A stretch of 64,000 nucleotides of DNA from Psychrobacillus psychrodurans (GTDB lineage: Bacteria; Bacillota; Bacilli; Bacillales_A; Planococcaceae), in assembly GCF_027563345.1 (NCBI RefSeq), contig NZ_JAMKBK010000005.1; one strand, given 5' to 3'. Each line of letters begins with the position of its first letter. Positions within the stretch are counted from its first letter, which is position 1. The notes under the pieces are model-generated. The model did not search any database and was not told where the DNA came from. It worked only from the letters and a program-made list of their open reading frames with translations. The position numbers and the translations under genes are program-made. Below, in pieces: positions 6,963 to 14,961 of this stretch.

Positions 6963-8765
6963 ATGATTGAACAAACTTATCCGGTTGTCTGGGATCTCGA
7001 TCGCTTTTTTGAAGGGGGAAGTAACTCACCATCTCTAAGAAGCCATCTGGATAAAGTAAAAGAAAAGCTAAGCAGCTTTGAAACTAAACTAAAAGACTTT
7101 GATTCACCAACATCTATTGCCGATGTCTCAAATATCGAGAAAATGGTTAATGAGCTAAAAGATATAGCAACTAATTTATCAGAGGGTGGAGCAGTAATTG
7201 GGTGTTTTTTAGCACAGGATACAACGGATAAGCAGGCAGCATTGTTACAGGGAGAGGTAGGATCGCTATACGCTAAGTTCTCTTCTCAAATGCTAACCAT
7301 TCAACAAGTGCTAAGTAAAACGAAGGAAACTGTGTGGGAGGAACTGCTTCAAACGACTGAACTCTCTCCTTTTGCATTTGTGTTAAATGAATGGAGAGAT
7401 GAAGCAAAGCGAATGCTCTCTGAAAAAGAGGAAGACATGATTACGACACTTGGAGTGGATGGCTATCATTCATGGGGTCAACTTTATGATTTACTAGTCG
7501 GTGATATTCGCATTAAACTTACTATAGACGGTGAACAAAAAGAAATGTCGGTTGGTCAAGCAAATAATCTTAGTTCCCACGAGGATGCAATGATTCGTAA
7601 AGAGTCATTTGAAGCGTTAGAAGCTGCTTGGACAGATAAAGAGGAGTTCTTTGCGAAAACACTAAATCATATTGCAGGCTTCCGTCTTGCAATTTACGAA
7701 AAAAGAGGATGGGATTCAGTTTTAGAGGAGCCTCTTCATATTAATCGCATGAAAGAAGAAACACTAAATGCAATGTGGGGTGCTATCTCGAAAAATAAAG
7801 CTCCATTCGTAGAATACTTAAATAAAAAATCGGCAATGCTAGGCGAAAAACAAATGCATTGGTATGACTTAGATGCACCAGTTAGTACTTCTACAGAGAA
7901 AATGGATTATCAACAAGGTGCGGAGTTTATATTAAAGCATTTTAAAGAATTTGGACCGAAATTAGAATCATTTTCAAGAAATGCATTTGAAAGGGGTTGG
8001 ATAGAGGCAGAGGACCGTCCAAACAAACGTCCGGGAGGATTTTGTACAGGAATGCCTGTATCAGAGGAATCACGTATTTTCATGACGTATAGTGGATCAA
8101 TGTCCAATGTCTCTACATTAGCTCATGAATTAGGTCACGCCTTCCATTCATACGCTTTAAGACCAGTACACTGGATGAATCGTCAATATGCAATGGGTGT
8201 TGCTGAAACTGCCTCTACATTTGCCGAAATGATTGTAGCGGATGCTGCAGTAAAAGAAGCAAAAACAGATGATGAAAAAATTGCTTTACTGGAAGATAAA
8301 ATTCAACGTAGTGTAGCATTTTTTATGAATATCCATGCTAGGTTCTTATTTGAAACTAGATTTTATGAGGAACGTAAAAATGGAATTGTTTCTGCTGCTC
8401 GACTAAATGAATTAATGGAGTTAGCCCAACAAGAAGCATATGGTGATGCATTAGATACAACACATCCGCACTTTTGGGCATCAAAGTTGCATTTTTATAT
8501 TACGGAAGTACCTTTTTACAACTTCCCTTACACATTTGGTTACCTATTCTCTTTAAGCATTTATGCAAAAGCTATAAGCGAAGGCGCAAACTTTGAGGAA
8601 AAATATATTGCTTTATTGCAGGACACAGCAGTAATGTCAGTAGAAGATTTAGCAATGAAACATTTAAATGAAGACATTACACAGGAAGCATTTTGGCTAA
8701 AAGGTATTGATCTGTGTATTCAAGATGTGAGTGAGTTTATCCAATTAACTAACGCAAAAGGGTGA
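6963..8765 (+). CDS. M3 family oligoendopeptidase (PepF-like)
   Basis: A 600-residue cytoplasmic zinc peptidase of family M3B that cleaves oligopeptides. The HELGH motif starts at His388 (LAHELGHAFH) and the third ligand Glu sits in the following helix (ETASTFAEM). Long helical N-terminal and C-terminal regions enclose the active site, and length matches the PepF/YusX group. AGGAGG precedes ATG 6963. The acetyltransferase gene begins six bases after its stop, so the two are probably cotranscribed. Confidence 0.92.
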   Translation: MIEQTYPVVWDLDRFFEGGSNSPSLRSHLDKVKEKLSSFETKLKDFDSPTSIADVSNIEKMVNELKDIATNLSEGGAVIGCFLAQDTTDKQAALLQGEVGSLYAKFSSQMLTIQQVLSKTKETVWEELLQTTELSPFAFVLNEWRDEAKRMLSEKEEDMITTLGVDGYHSWGQLYDLLVGDIRIKLTIDGEQKEMSVGQANNLSSHEDAMIRKESFEALEAAWTDKEEFFAKTLNHIAGFRLAIYEKRGWDSVLEEPLHINRMKEETLNAMWGAISKNKAPFVEYLNKKSAMLGEKQMHWYDLDAPVSTSTEKMDYQQGAEFILKHFKEFGPKLESFSRNAFERGWIEAEDRPNKRPGGFCTGMPVSEESRIFMTYSGSMSNVSTLAHELGHAFHSYALRPVHWMNRQYAMGVAETASTFAEMIVADAAVKEAKTDDEKIALLEDKIQRSVAFFMNIHARFLFETRFYEERKNGIVSAARLNELMELAQQEAYGDALDTTHPHFWASKLHFYITEVPFYNFPYTFGYLFSLSIYAKAISEGANFEEKYIALLQDTAVMSVEDLAMKHLNEDITQEAFWLKGIDLCIQDVSEFIQLTNAKG

Positions 8766-8771
8766 AGGTGT

Positions 8772-9317
8772 TTGATTTATCTAGAAGGAGATACATGCTA
8801 TTTACGAACATTAAATACGAAAGATGCACCAGCCCTAGCAGATCTTACTTATCGTAATAAGATGTATTGGTCCGTTTATGAACCTCTGCATCGGGATGAT
8901 TATTACACAACTTCTGTTCAACGGGAGAAGATTCGTGAATCTCTCACGTTATCGAAGGAAAAAAGAGAATATAGCTTCGGTATTTTTGAACATCAAACAG
9001 AAAGAATGATTGGTAGTGTATCACTATACAGTATTAAGAGAATGCCATTTTCAAGTGGGCTTATTGGATATTCCATGGATGAGCTTTATATTGGAAAAGG
9101 GATTGCTTCTGAAGCAGTTCACCTAGTAAAAATCTTTGGATTTGAGCACGTCCAATTAAATCGTATCGAAGCATATGTATCTCCGCATAATAACGGCTCT
9201 ATTAAAGTTTTAGAAAAAAACGGTTTCATGCAAGAGGGACTTCTACGAAAACTGCTTTATATCAATGGTAAATGGCAAGATCATTATATATATGCATCCT
9301 TAACTGAAGAGCATTGA
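8772..9317 (+). CDS. GNAT family N-acetyltransferase (RimJ/RimL-like)
   Basis: A 181-residue acetyl-CoA-dependent acetyltransferase. Features include the central strand SFGIFEHQTERMIGSVSL, the acetyl-CoA loop region around YIGKGIASEAV (the R/Q-x-x-G-x-G/A variant) and a typical RimJ-type C-terminus (NRIEAYVSPHNNGSIKVLEKNGF, then EGLLRKLLYINGKWQDHY). Such enzymes acetylate ribosomal protein N-termini or small molecules; the substrate is not known. The start is TTG 8772, with AAAGGG at 8757-8762 spanning the stop of the peptidase gene. Confidence 0.87.
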   Translation: MIYLEGDTCYLRTLNTKDAPALADLTYRNKMYWSVYEPLHRDDYYTTSVQREKIRESLTLSKEKREYSFGIFEHQTERMIGSVSLYSIKRMPFSSGLIGYSMDELYIGKGIASEAVHLVKIFGFEHVQLNRIEAYVSPHNNGSIKVLEKNGFMQEGLLRKLLYINGKWQDHYIYASLTEEH

Positions 9318-9344
9318 AAGGGCAAGAGTATACTTGAGATATTT

Positions 9345-9384
9345 AAAAACGTCTTATTCATGAACAATGAATAAGACGTTTTTT
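9345..9384. terminator. Intrinsic terminator
   Basis: A 17-bp perfect stem, AAAAACGTCTTATTCAT (9345-9361) with its complement (9367-9383) and a five-base loop, flanked by A and T runs. It lies between the convergent acetyltransferase and carbonic anhydrase genes and can serve both. Confidence 0.93.
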
Positions 9385-9416
9385 ATACTATTCATGTCGA
9401 TTTCCCGGGAAATAAT

Positions 9417-9986
9417 TTATTTTTTGTCGACATTACCGTCTGTCAATAAATCTAATCGACCAGTTTCAGGGTCAATAATTAGTCCGTGAACTGGAATTTC
9501 AGGAAGCATAAGTGGATGATTTCGAATCATTTCTACACTATGTAATACACTGCTTTCTACGTTAGAAAAACCTTCTAACCATTTTTCTAAGTTCACACCG
9601 GAATTATTTAGGATATCTAATACACGTGGATCTACTCCTCGAGTAATCATTTTATCCATAATTTTATCGGTTTGTATAGCACTCATACCACAGTCATGAT
9701 GACCAATTACATATATTTCATCGGCTTGTAACTCATAAACAGCTACGATAAGGCTCCGCATAATTCCACCAAATGGATGGTTAATGATTGCTCCAGCACT
9801 TTTAACTATTTTTACATCACCATTTTTAAAATTCATGGATTTTGGGAGCATTTCTGTTAACCTAGTATCCATGCAAGTTAAGATAACAATACGTTTATTT
9901 GGAAACTTGGTAGTTAAAAAAGGTTCATATAGTTTGTTTTCCACGAAGTGATCATTGTATTTTAAAATCTCATGTAAGCTTGGCAT
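9417..9986 (-). CDS. Beta-class carbonic anhydrase
   Basis: A 189-residue zinc enzyme interconverting CO2 and bicarbonate. The beta-class signatures are complete: Cys38-x-Asp40-x-Arg42 (LTCMDTR) and His96-x-x-Cys99 (GHHDCG), giving the Cys2-His zinc site with the Asp-Arg dyad. It matches the short YtiB/YvdA-type enzymes of Bacillales. GGAGGAATACT precedes ATG 9986. It is a single-gene unit. Confidence 0.93.
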   Translation of the reverse strand: MPSLHEILKYNDHFVENKLYEPFLTTKFPNKRIVILTCMDTRLTEMLPKSMNFKNGDVKIVKSAGAIINHPFGGIMRSLIVAVYELQADEIYVIGHHDCGMSAIQTDKIMDKMITRGVDPRVLDILNNSGVNLEKWLEGFSNVESSVLHSVEMIRNHPLMLPEIPVHGLIIDPETGRLDLLTDGNVDKK

Positions 9987-10019
9987 AGTATTCCTCCTTT
10001 AGGTTGTAATTATATTTTA

Positions 10020-10271
10020 TAGGAAATGAAAGATAATTGCTTTACTTAATACTTGAACCTGACTAAAATTAGACTTTTGCTGAGAAGGACTTTCGACAAG
10101 AGCTCATAGTGACTACTTTGGAGAGGCATAGGGAGCATAGAACAGCTTGCATTCTAAATATAAAGAGCTATTACACCTTCCTAAACATTTACTTGCTCGG
10201 CAAAAGAAGTTACTTGCGGAACTTTTATGGAGTTTATAATAATTAGAATGCAACATAATCTATAAGTATGT
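10020..10271. other. Intergenic stretch with a two-unit 21-bp repeat
   Basis: No gene seen. The only recognisable structure is the short repeat at 10178-10219, listed separately. Confidence 0.6.
10178..10219 (-). repeat. Two-unit 21-bp repeat (GCAAGTAA type)
   Basis: On the minus strand two consecutive 21-base units begin CCGCAAGTAA and GAGCAAGTAA, with the GCAAGTAA cores exactly 21 bases apart. The units match those of the six-unit array at 17082-17200 but lie in the opposite orientation, in the gap behind mreBH. Confidence 0.75.
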
Positions 10272-10319
10272 AAAAAGCAAGGGAGTTGTTCGCCATAGTG
10301 GACAACTCTCTTGCTTTTA
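10272..10319 (-). terminator. Intrinsic terminator after mreBH
   Basis: An 18-bp stem with one G-T pair, arms 10273-10290 and 10301-10318 (AAAAGCAAGGGAGTTGTT and partner), A/T runs on both sides, about 60 bases beyond the mreBH stop. Confidence 0.88.
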
Positions 10320-10380
10320 TAGTAGAGATAACTTTATTCGAAAGAGAAATAAACCAAATTTCAATGAATAAAGTTCCACT

Positions 10381-11388
10381 TTATTTTGCTAGTTTTTGTT
10401 TTCGGTCTGATACAAAGAAGGATTTTCCTGTCCCTATAACCACGGACTGTAATGGCTCAGGTGCTAGATGAACTGGTACTTCAATGACCTGGGTTAACCA
10501 CTCGGAAATATCCTTTAGTAATGCTCCACCACCAGTTAATATTACTCCATGGTCAACTATATCTCCTGCAAGCTCAGGAGGGCAGGTTTCTAGTGTTGCG
10601 CGTATTGCTTCTAAAATAGTTTCCAATGATTCAGATAGAACACCCTGTATCTGAGTAGAAGATAAATGAATAGTCTTAGGTAATCCACTAACTACATCTC
10701 TACCGGTAGCTTGCATTTGTTCTACTGCATGAGGAACCAATGCATGTCCTATAGTCATTTTGATATTCTCAGCAGTGGCTTCACCAATAATAACATTGTA
10801 CTCTTTTCGAACAAAGTGAATAATTGCTTCATCCATACGATCTCCAGCTGCCTTTACTGTATGGGACGCTACTACTCCACCAAAAGAAATAATGCCAACT
10901 TCTGTCGTGCCACCGCCAATGTCTACAATCATACTTGCGACAGGCTCATCTACTGGAAGACCAGCACCGATTGCTGCAGCTACGGGTTCTTCCATTAATT
11001 GAACATCTTTTGCTCCACTTTGTCTTACAGCATCTTGTATAGCTCTTCTTTCTACAGAAGTTGCACCAGATGGTGTACATACAATTACAGTCGGTTTTCT
11101 TAAAGAAGTACCAAGTTTTTTCCCTGCTTTTTGCATTATAAGTTTTAGTAGTTGTGTTGTAATGTCAAAATCGGCAATTACTCCATCCTGTAATGGACGT
11201 ATTACCTCGATTGAAGTAGGTGTTTTGCCAATCATTTTTTTTGCTTCTTCACCGAAAGCTACGATTTCACGCGTTTTAGTATTAACTGCTACTACTGTAG
11301 GTTCATCTATTAATAAGCCTTTGCCTTTTGTATAAACTAATGTATTTGCTGTACCTAAATCTATTCCAATATGTGAGTTTGAAAACAT
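10381..11388 (-). CDS. mreBH: MreB-family actin-like cytoskeletal protein (MreBH type)
   Basis: A 335-residue bacterial actin that polymerises under the membrane and guides cell-wall synthesis. Phosphate-binding loops are clear: IGIDLGTANTLVY near the N-terminus, VDIGGGTTEVGIISFGG in the middle and LTGGGALL near the C-terminus. I start at ATG 11388 (AGGAGG at good spacing) rather than at the longer in-frame ATG 11412, which would add eight residues ahead of the conserved MFSNSHIGIDLG. Length and its location beside a 44-aa ORF and an AmpS-type gene mirror the B. subtilis ampS-ykpC-mreBH cluster, so MreBH is preferred over Mbl or MreB; this choice is inference from context. Confidence 0.88.
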   Translation of the reverse strand: MFSNSHIGIDLGTANTLVYTKGKGLLIDEPTVVAVNTKTREIVAFGEEAKKMIGKTPTSIEVIRPLQDGVIADFDITTQLLKLIMQKAGKKLGTSLRKPTVIVCTPSGATSVERRAIQDAVRQSGAKDVQLMEEPVAAAIGAGLPVDEPVASMIVDIGGGTTEVGIISFGGVVASHTVKAAGDRMDEAIIHFVRKEYNVIIGEATAENIKMTIGHALVPHAVEQMQATGRDVVSGLPKTIHLSSTQIQGVLSESLETILEAIRATLETCPPELAGDIVDHGVILTGGGALLKDISEWLTQVIEVPVHLAPEPLQSVVIGTGKSFFVSDRKQKLAK

Positions 11389-11606
11389 TTGTCTTCCTCC
11401 TATTCCAATCATACTTAGTAATTATAATAGATAAATAGTAGGTTGCCATTTGTAACATAATGGAAGTTTACATATATTTCAGAGTATCTTAGGTCATTTG
11501 AAATAGTATAGCGCGATAAATTGAACGAATAGTAATAGTTTGTCATCCAAATGTAATAGAAATGAAGTTAATTTGAAAAGAAAAAGAGAAGAGATATCAA
11601 ATAAAA

Positions 11607-11639
11607 AAAACAACCGTCAGCATACTCGACGGTTGTTTT
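11607..11639 (-). terminator. Intrinsic terminator after 44-aa ORF
   Basis: A 12-bp stem AAAACAACCGTC (11607-11618) with its complement (11628-11639), followed on the minus strand by further T residues (11603-11610 on + is all A). It ends the small ORF six bases after its stop, separating it from mreBH. Confidence 0.9.
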
Positions 11640-11644
11640 ATGAG

Positions 11645-11779
11645 TTATTGAAAAGGTTTTGGATCTATTGTAGATGCATCTTTAGAATTCATACCTTTTC
11701 CAAAGTAATGCAAAATTACATAGCCTACGATTCCCATAATTGCAGTAAAACCAAGCACTGTAACTGTGTATAAAGCCAT
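11645..11779 (-). CDS. Small single-pass membrane protein (44 aa, YkpC position)
   Basis: ATG 11779 is preceded by GAGGTG at seven-base spacing and opens 44 codons. Residues 2-24 (ALYTVTVLGF then TAIMGIVGYVILHY) form one transmembrane helix; the tail HYFGKGMNSKDASTIDPKPFQ is hydrophilic. A strong terminator begins six bases after the stop. In B. subtilis a similarly short ORF, ykpC, sits between ampS and mreBH; position and size suggest this is its counterpart, but I cannot confirm sequence homology. Confidence 0.75.
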   Translation of the reverse strand: MALYTVTVLGFTAIMGIVGYVILHYFGKGMNSKDASTIDPKPFQ

Positions 11780-11870
11780 TTTATAACACCTCACTTGTTT
11801 TCTTGTACTTATTATAACGTAAAAATGAAAGAATTGTAACTAGAAATATATAGAATTTAAGTTAACAATA

Positions 11871-13103
11871 TTAAAATGCCCAGTTTCCATTTCGGAATAT
11901 TGGCTCTGAAGTTCCATCTTCTTTAATACCGTCGATATCCATTTTTTCTGAACCAATCATGAAATCTACATGTGTAATACTTTCGTTTAAGCCATTTTCT
12001 GCTAATTCTTCGCGACTCATTTTCTTGCCGCCTTCTATACAGAAAGCATATGCACTACCGATTGCTAAATGATTAGAAGCGTTTTCGTCAAATAATGTGT
12101 TATAAAATAATAGATTCGAGTTAGAGATTGGTGAGTCATGTGGTACTAGTGCTACTTCACCTAAATAGTGTGACCCTTCGTCCGTTGCAACTAAGTTCTC
12201 AAGCACCTCTTGACCTTGTTCAGCTTCCACTTTTACAATGCGACCTTGTTCAAATGTAATAGTGAAGTTATCAATAATATTCCCGCCGTAGCTCAATGGT
12301 TTAGTGCTTGCTACATAACCGTTAACACCTGTTTTTAATGGAACAGAGAATACTTCCTCCGTTGGCATGTTAGCCATAAAAGAAAATCCTTTTTCGTTTG
12401 TGCTACCAGCCCCACACCATAGATGTCCCTTTGGTAATTCAATCGTTAAGTCTGTCCCAGGAGCTGTATAATGAAGTTTTTTATAATTTTTCTCGTTTAG
12501 ATAATCTACCTTTGTATGTAGAAGATTATCATGTTCAATCCATGCTTCTGTAGGATTTGCGACATCTGCACGCACTGCTTGGAAAATTGCTTCCCAAAGG
12601 GCAGGTACTTGTTCTTCCTCAGGTAATTTAGGGAATACCTTCTTAGCCCATTCTGTAGATGGAGATGCTATTACTGACCAACTGATTTTGTCCGATTGTA
12701 CATATTGACGATATTTGCTTAATGCTTGACCCGCAGCCTTTTGGAACGCTGAAATTCTAGAGGAATCCACTCCTTTTAAAAGGTCAGGGCTTTGACTAAC
12801 AACGCTTATAAATGCAGCTCCGCCTTCTGCTAACAATTCTTTTTCTTGTGCTTTCCAAGAAGGGAAGAAATCAAATGAGTCCCCAGGTGCAAGTTCATAG
12901 CGTAATCGTGTGATTTCATCATCTGTTAAATCTACGAATACTTGTTTAGCTCCAGCTACATACGCTTTTTTAGTAATCAATCGAACTAATTCAACGCTAT
13001 CAGTGGAAGCTGCAATAAATAAATTCTGTCCTGGTTGAATATTCACTCCTACTTCTACAACAAGAGAAGCATAGTTTTCTAATTTTGTATTAAAAGATGT
13101 CAT
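11871..13103 (-). CDS. ampS: M29 family aminopeptidase AmpS
   Basis: A 410-residue cytoplasmic metallo-aminopeptidase of family M29, equal in length to its paralogue at 392-1624 and alignable throughout. Metal ligands are conserved: Glu in GEVALVPH, His in FDENASNHLAIG, and the late His/Asp in THVDFMIG. A Lys/Glu-rich N-terminal domain (residues 1-200) precedes the metal domain. AGGAAG lies ahead of ATG 13103. The neighbourhood (44-aa ORF, then mreBH) resembles the ampS locus of B. subtilis, so this is the likelier orthologue of AmpS and the copy at 392 the extra one. Confidence 0.92.
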   Translation of the reverse strand: MTSFNTKLENYASLVVEVGVNIQPGQNLFIAASTDSVELVRLITKKAYVAGAKQVFVDLTDDEITRLRYELAPGDSFDFFPSWKAQEKELLAEGGAAFISVVSQSPDLLKGVDSSRISAFQKAAGQALSKYRQYVQSDKISWSVIASPSTEWAKKVFPKLPEEEQVPALWEAIFQAVRADVANPTEAWIEHDNLLHTKVDYLNEKNYKKLHYTAPGTDLTIELPKGHLWCGAGSTNEKGFSFMANMPTEEVFSVPLKTGVNGYVASTKPLSYGGNIIDNFTITFEQGRIVKVEAEQGQEVLENLVATDEGSHYLGEVALVPHDSPISNSNLLFYNTLFDENASNHLAIGSAYAFCIEGGKKMSREELAENGLNESITHVDFMIGSEKMDIDGIKEDGTSEPIFRNGNWAF

Positions 13104-13236
13104 ATGGATACTTCCTTTCTATTATTATCTCCATAGTATCAGTTTTGCGCTTGTATTATCAATATTCAAATTAGTCGATAAGTTAAATTTTGTTCATAAT
13201 TCGAAAATTTAATATAGTCAATCGGTAGATTAATAT

Positions 13237-13262
13237 TAAAAAAATATGAATATAGCCGAAAT
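13237..13262 (+). promoter_or_regulatory. Sigma-D-type promoter of motAB
   Basis: TAAA (13237-13240), a 14-base spacer, then GCCGAAAT (13255-13262): a close match to the flagellar sigma-D consensus TAAA-N14-16-GCCGATAT. It lies 32 bases ahead of the motA start. Confidence 0.72.
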
Positions 13263-13294
13263 AAAGGAAAGAAATAGAATGTGGGGGAAGTTGA

Positions 13295-14098
13295 ATGGAT
13301 AAGTCTACAGTATTCGGTTTAATAATAGGGTTTGTTTCATTATTAGTTGGGATGGTTTTAAAAGGTGTTACATTGGGTGCATTATTAAATCCTGCAGCAA
13401 TCTTAATCATCATTTTCGGTACGATTGCTACAATAGTTATTGGATTTCCAATGGCAGAATTAAAAAGAGTACCTAAGATATTTGGAGTTATTTTTAAAGA
13501 AACAAAACTAGTACCAGATGTGGAAGTAATTAAAATGTTCTCAAGCTGGGCAGATTTAGCAAGAAGAGAAGGATTATTGGCACTTGAAAGTAAGTCAACA
13601 GATGTAGAAGATCCATTTTTAAAAAACGGTCTTACGTTAGCAATTGATGGACAAAATGCAGATTATATTAGAGATGTACTTACAGAAGAAATTGACGCAC
13701 TAGAGGAAAGACATTCAGGTGGTGCTCAAATTTTTACTCAAGCGGGGACATATGCTCCCACACTTGGTGTACTTGGAGCGGTAGTAGGTTTAATAGCTGC
13801 CTTAAGTGATATGAGTGATATTGATAAATTAGCACATGCAATTTCTGCAGCCTTTGTAGCGACTCTATTAGGTATATTCACTGGGTATGTTTTATGGCAT
13901 CCATTTGCGAATAAATTAAAACGTAAATCTAAACAAGAAATTAGACAAAAGACAATGATGCTAGAAGGTATCCTTTCAGTATTAGAAGGAGATTCTCCAC
14001 GAGTTATTGAACAAAAATTAGCTTCCTATCTATCTATGTCAGAGCGTAAAAAAGTATTGAATGAAAGCGGGGACGCTGGCCTTGGCAAAGAAGCATAA
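13295..14098 (+). CDS. motA: Flagellar stator protein MotA
   Basis: A 267-residue inner-membrane stator subunit that with MotB forms the ion channel driving the flagellum. Four transmembrane helices: two at residues 5-50 (GFVSLLVGMVLKG and ILIIIFGTIATIVIGF) and two around 150-205 (LGVLGAVVGLIAALS and AISAAFVATLLGIF). The large cytoplasmic loop with LARREGLLALE and the conserved YAPTLGVLGAV proline segment are present. It resembles the proton-type MotA of B. subtilis along its whole length, though ion choice cannot be proven by eye. GTGGGGGAAG precedes ATG 13295. It overlaps motB. Confidence 0.95.
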   Translation: MDKSTVFGLIIGFVSLLVGMVLKGVTLGALLNPAAILIIIFGTIATIVIGFPMAELKRVPKIFGVIFKETKLVPDVEVIKMFSSWADLARREGLLALESKSTDVEDPFLKNGLTLAIDGQNADYIRDVLTEEIDALEERHSGGAQIFTQAGTYAPTLGVLGAVVGLIAALSDMSDIDKLAHAISAAFVATLLGIFTGYVLWHPFANKLKRKSKQEIRQKTMMLEGILSVLEGDSPRVIEQKLASYLSMSERKKVLNESGDAGLGKEA

Positions 14099-14855
14099 AA
14101 AACATAAGCATGAGGAAGAAGTAAGTGAAGCCTGGCTACTTCCGTACTCCGATGTTTTAACATTATTACTAGCCTTATTTATCGTATTATTTGCTACTAG
14201 TTCTGTAGACCAACAAAAATTGGAACAAATGTCTCAAGCGTTCAACGAAGTCCTTAATGGTGGAACCGGTATTTTTGAACAGCCATCTCCTTTGGAAGTG
14301 CCAGATGCTCCTGATGATTCAGGTCAGGGAGAAGATGGAGAGAGCACTGCATATATGGAAGACCAGCAAGCACTCTCCGAAATTCAAGATAGTGTGGATG
14401 AATATATAGCAGTAAATGCGCTAGAAAAACAGTTTGTTACTAAACTAACCGATGAAGGCTTACTTGTTACGATAAGAGATAGTATATTATTTGATACTGG
14501 CGAAGCAGAAGTAAAAGGTGAGTATCGTTCAATTGCTGAAGATATCTCCGATTTGCTTGTATTTGATCCTCCTAGAAATGTCGTTATCACTGGCCATACA
14601 GATAATATTCCTATCTCTAGTAGTGAATATTCTTCCAACTGGGAGCTAAGTGTAATGCGATCAGTTAATTTCCTGAAAATATTAGCAGGAAATAATACGA
14701 TAGATCCGCTATATTTTAGTGCGAAAGGTTACGGTGAATTTAGACCTGTAGCTTCCAATGATACTCCAGCAGATCGGGCAAAAAATAGAAGAGTTGAAGT
14801 ATTGATTCAACCACGCGTTCTAGAGGATGGTACTTTAAACGACCAACCTGAATAA
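14082..14855 (+). CDS. motB: Flagellar stator protein MotB
   Basis: A 257-residue stator subunit: a basic Lys/His-rich N-terminus (KKHKKHKHEEE), one transmembrane helix with the essential proton-binding Asp (PYSDVLTLLLALFIVLFA), a variable Asp/Glu/Gly-rich linker, and a C-terminal OmpA-like peptidoglycan-binding domain (VVITGHTDNIP, then NWELSVMRSVNFLK and RAKNRRVEV). I start at TTG 14082, preceded by GGGGA and giving the usual short N-terminus; ATG 14061 would add seven residues and has no Shine-Dalgarno. The start lies 17 bases inside motA, so the pair is translationally coupled. Confidence 0.94.
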   Translation: MAKKHKKHKHEEEVSEAWLLPYSDVLTLLLALFIVLFATSSVDQQKLEQMSQAFNEVLNGGTGIFEQPSPLEVPDAPDDSGQGEDGESTAYMEDQQALSEIQDSVDEYIAVNALEKQFVTKLTDEGLLVTIRDSILFDTGEAEVKGEYRSIAEDISDLLVFDPPRNVVITGHTDNIPISSSEYSSNWELSVMRSVNFLKILAGNNTIDPLYFSAKGYGEFRPVASNDTPADRAKNRRVEVLIQPRVLEDGTLNDQPE

Positions 14856-14861
14856 TAATAA

Positions 14862-14896
14862 AGACTGGCAACCGAAAGATGGTTGTCAGTTTTTAT
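14862..14896 (+). terminator. Intrinsic terminator after motB
   Basis: Stem ACTGGCAACC (14864-14873) with GGTTGTCAGT (14881-14890) including a G-T pair, then TTTTTA. Confidence 0.88.
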
Positions 14897-14924
14897 TTGA
14901 CTTTATAAAACAAAAGTTTATAAT
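14897..14924 (+). promoter_or_regulatory. psuKG promoter with overlapping dyad
   Basis: TTGACT (14897-14902), 16 bases, TATAAT (14919-14924). Between and over the -10 lies an imperfect inverted repeat, TTATAAAAC (14903-14911) and GTTTATAA (14916-14923), a plausible operator for the regulator domain of the downstream kinase or another repressor. The operator assignment is inference. Confidence 0.6.
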
Positions 14925-14961
14925 TAAAACAAATGTTCAATGAGAAGAGAGGTGTAAGCAA

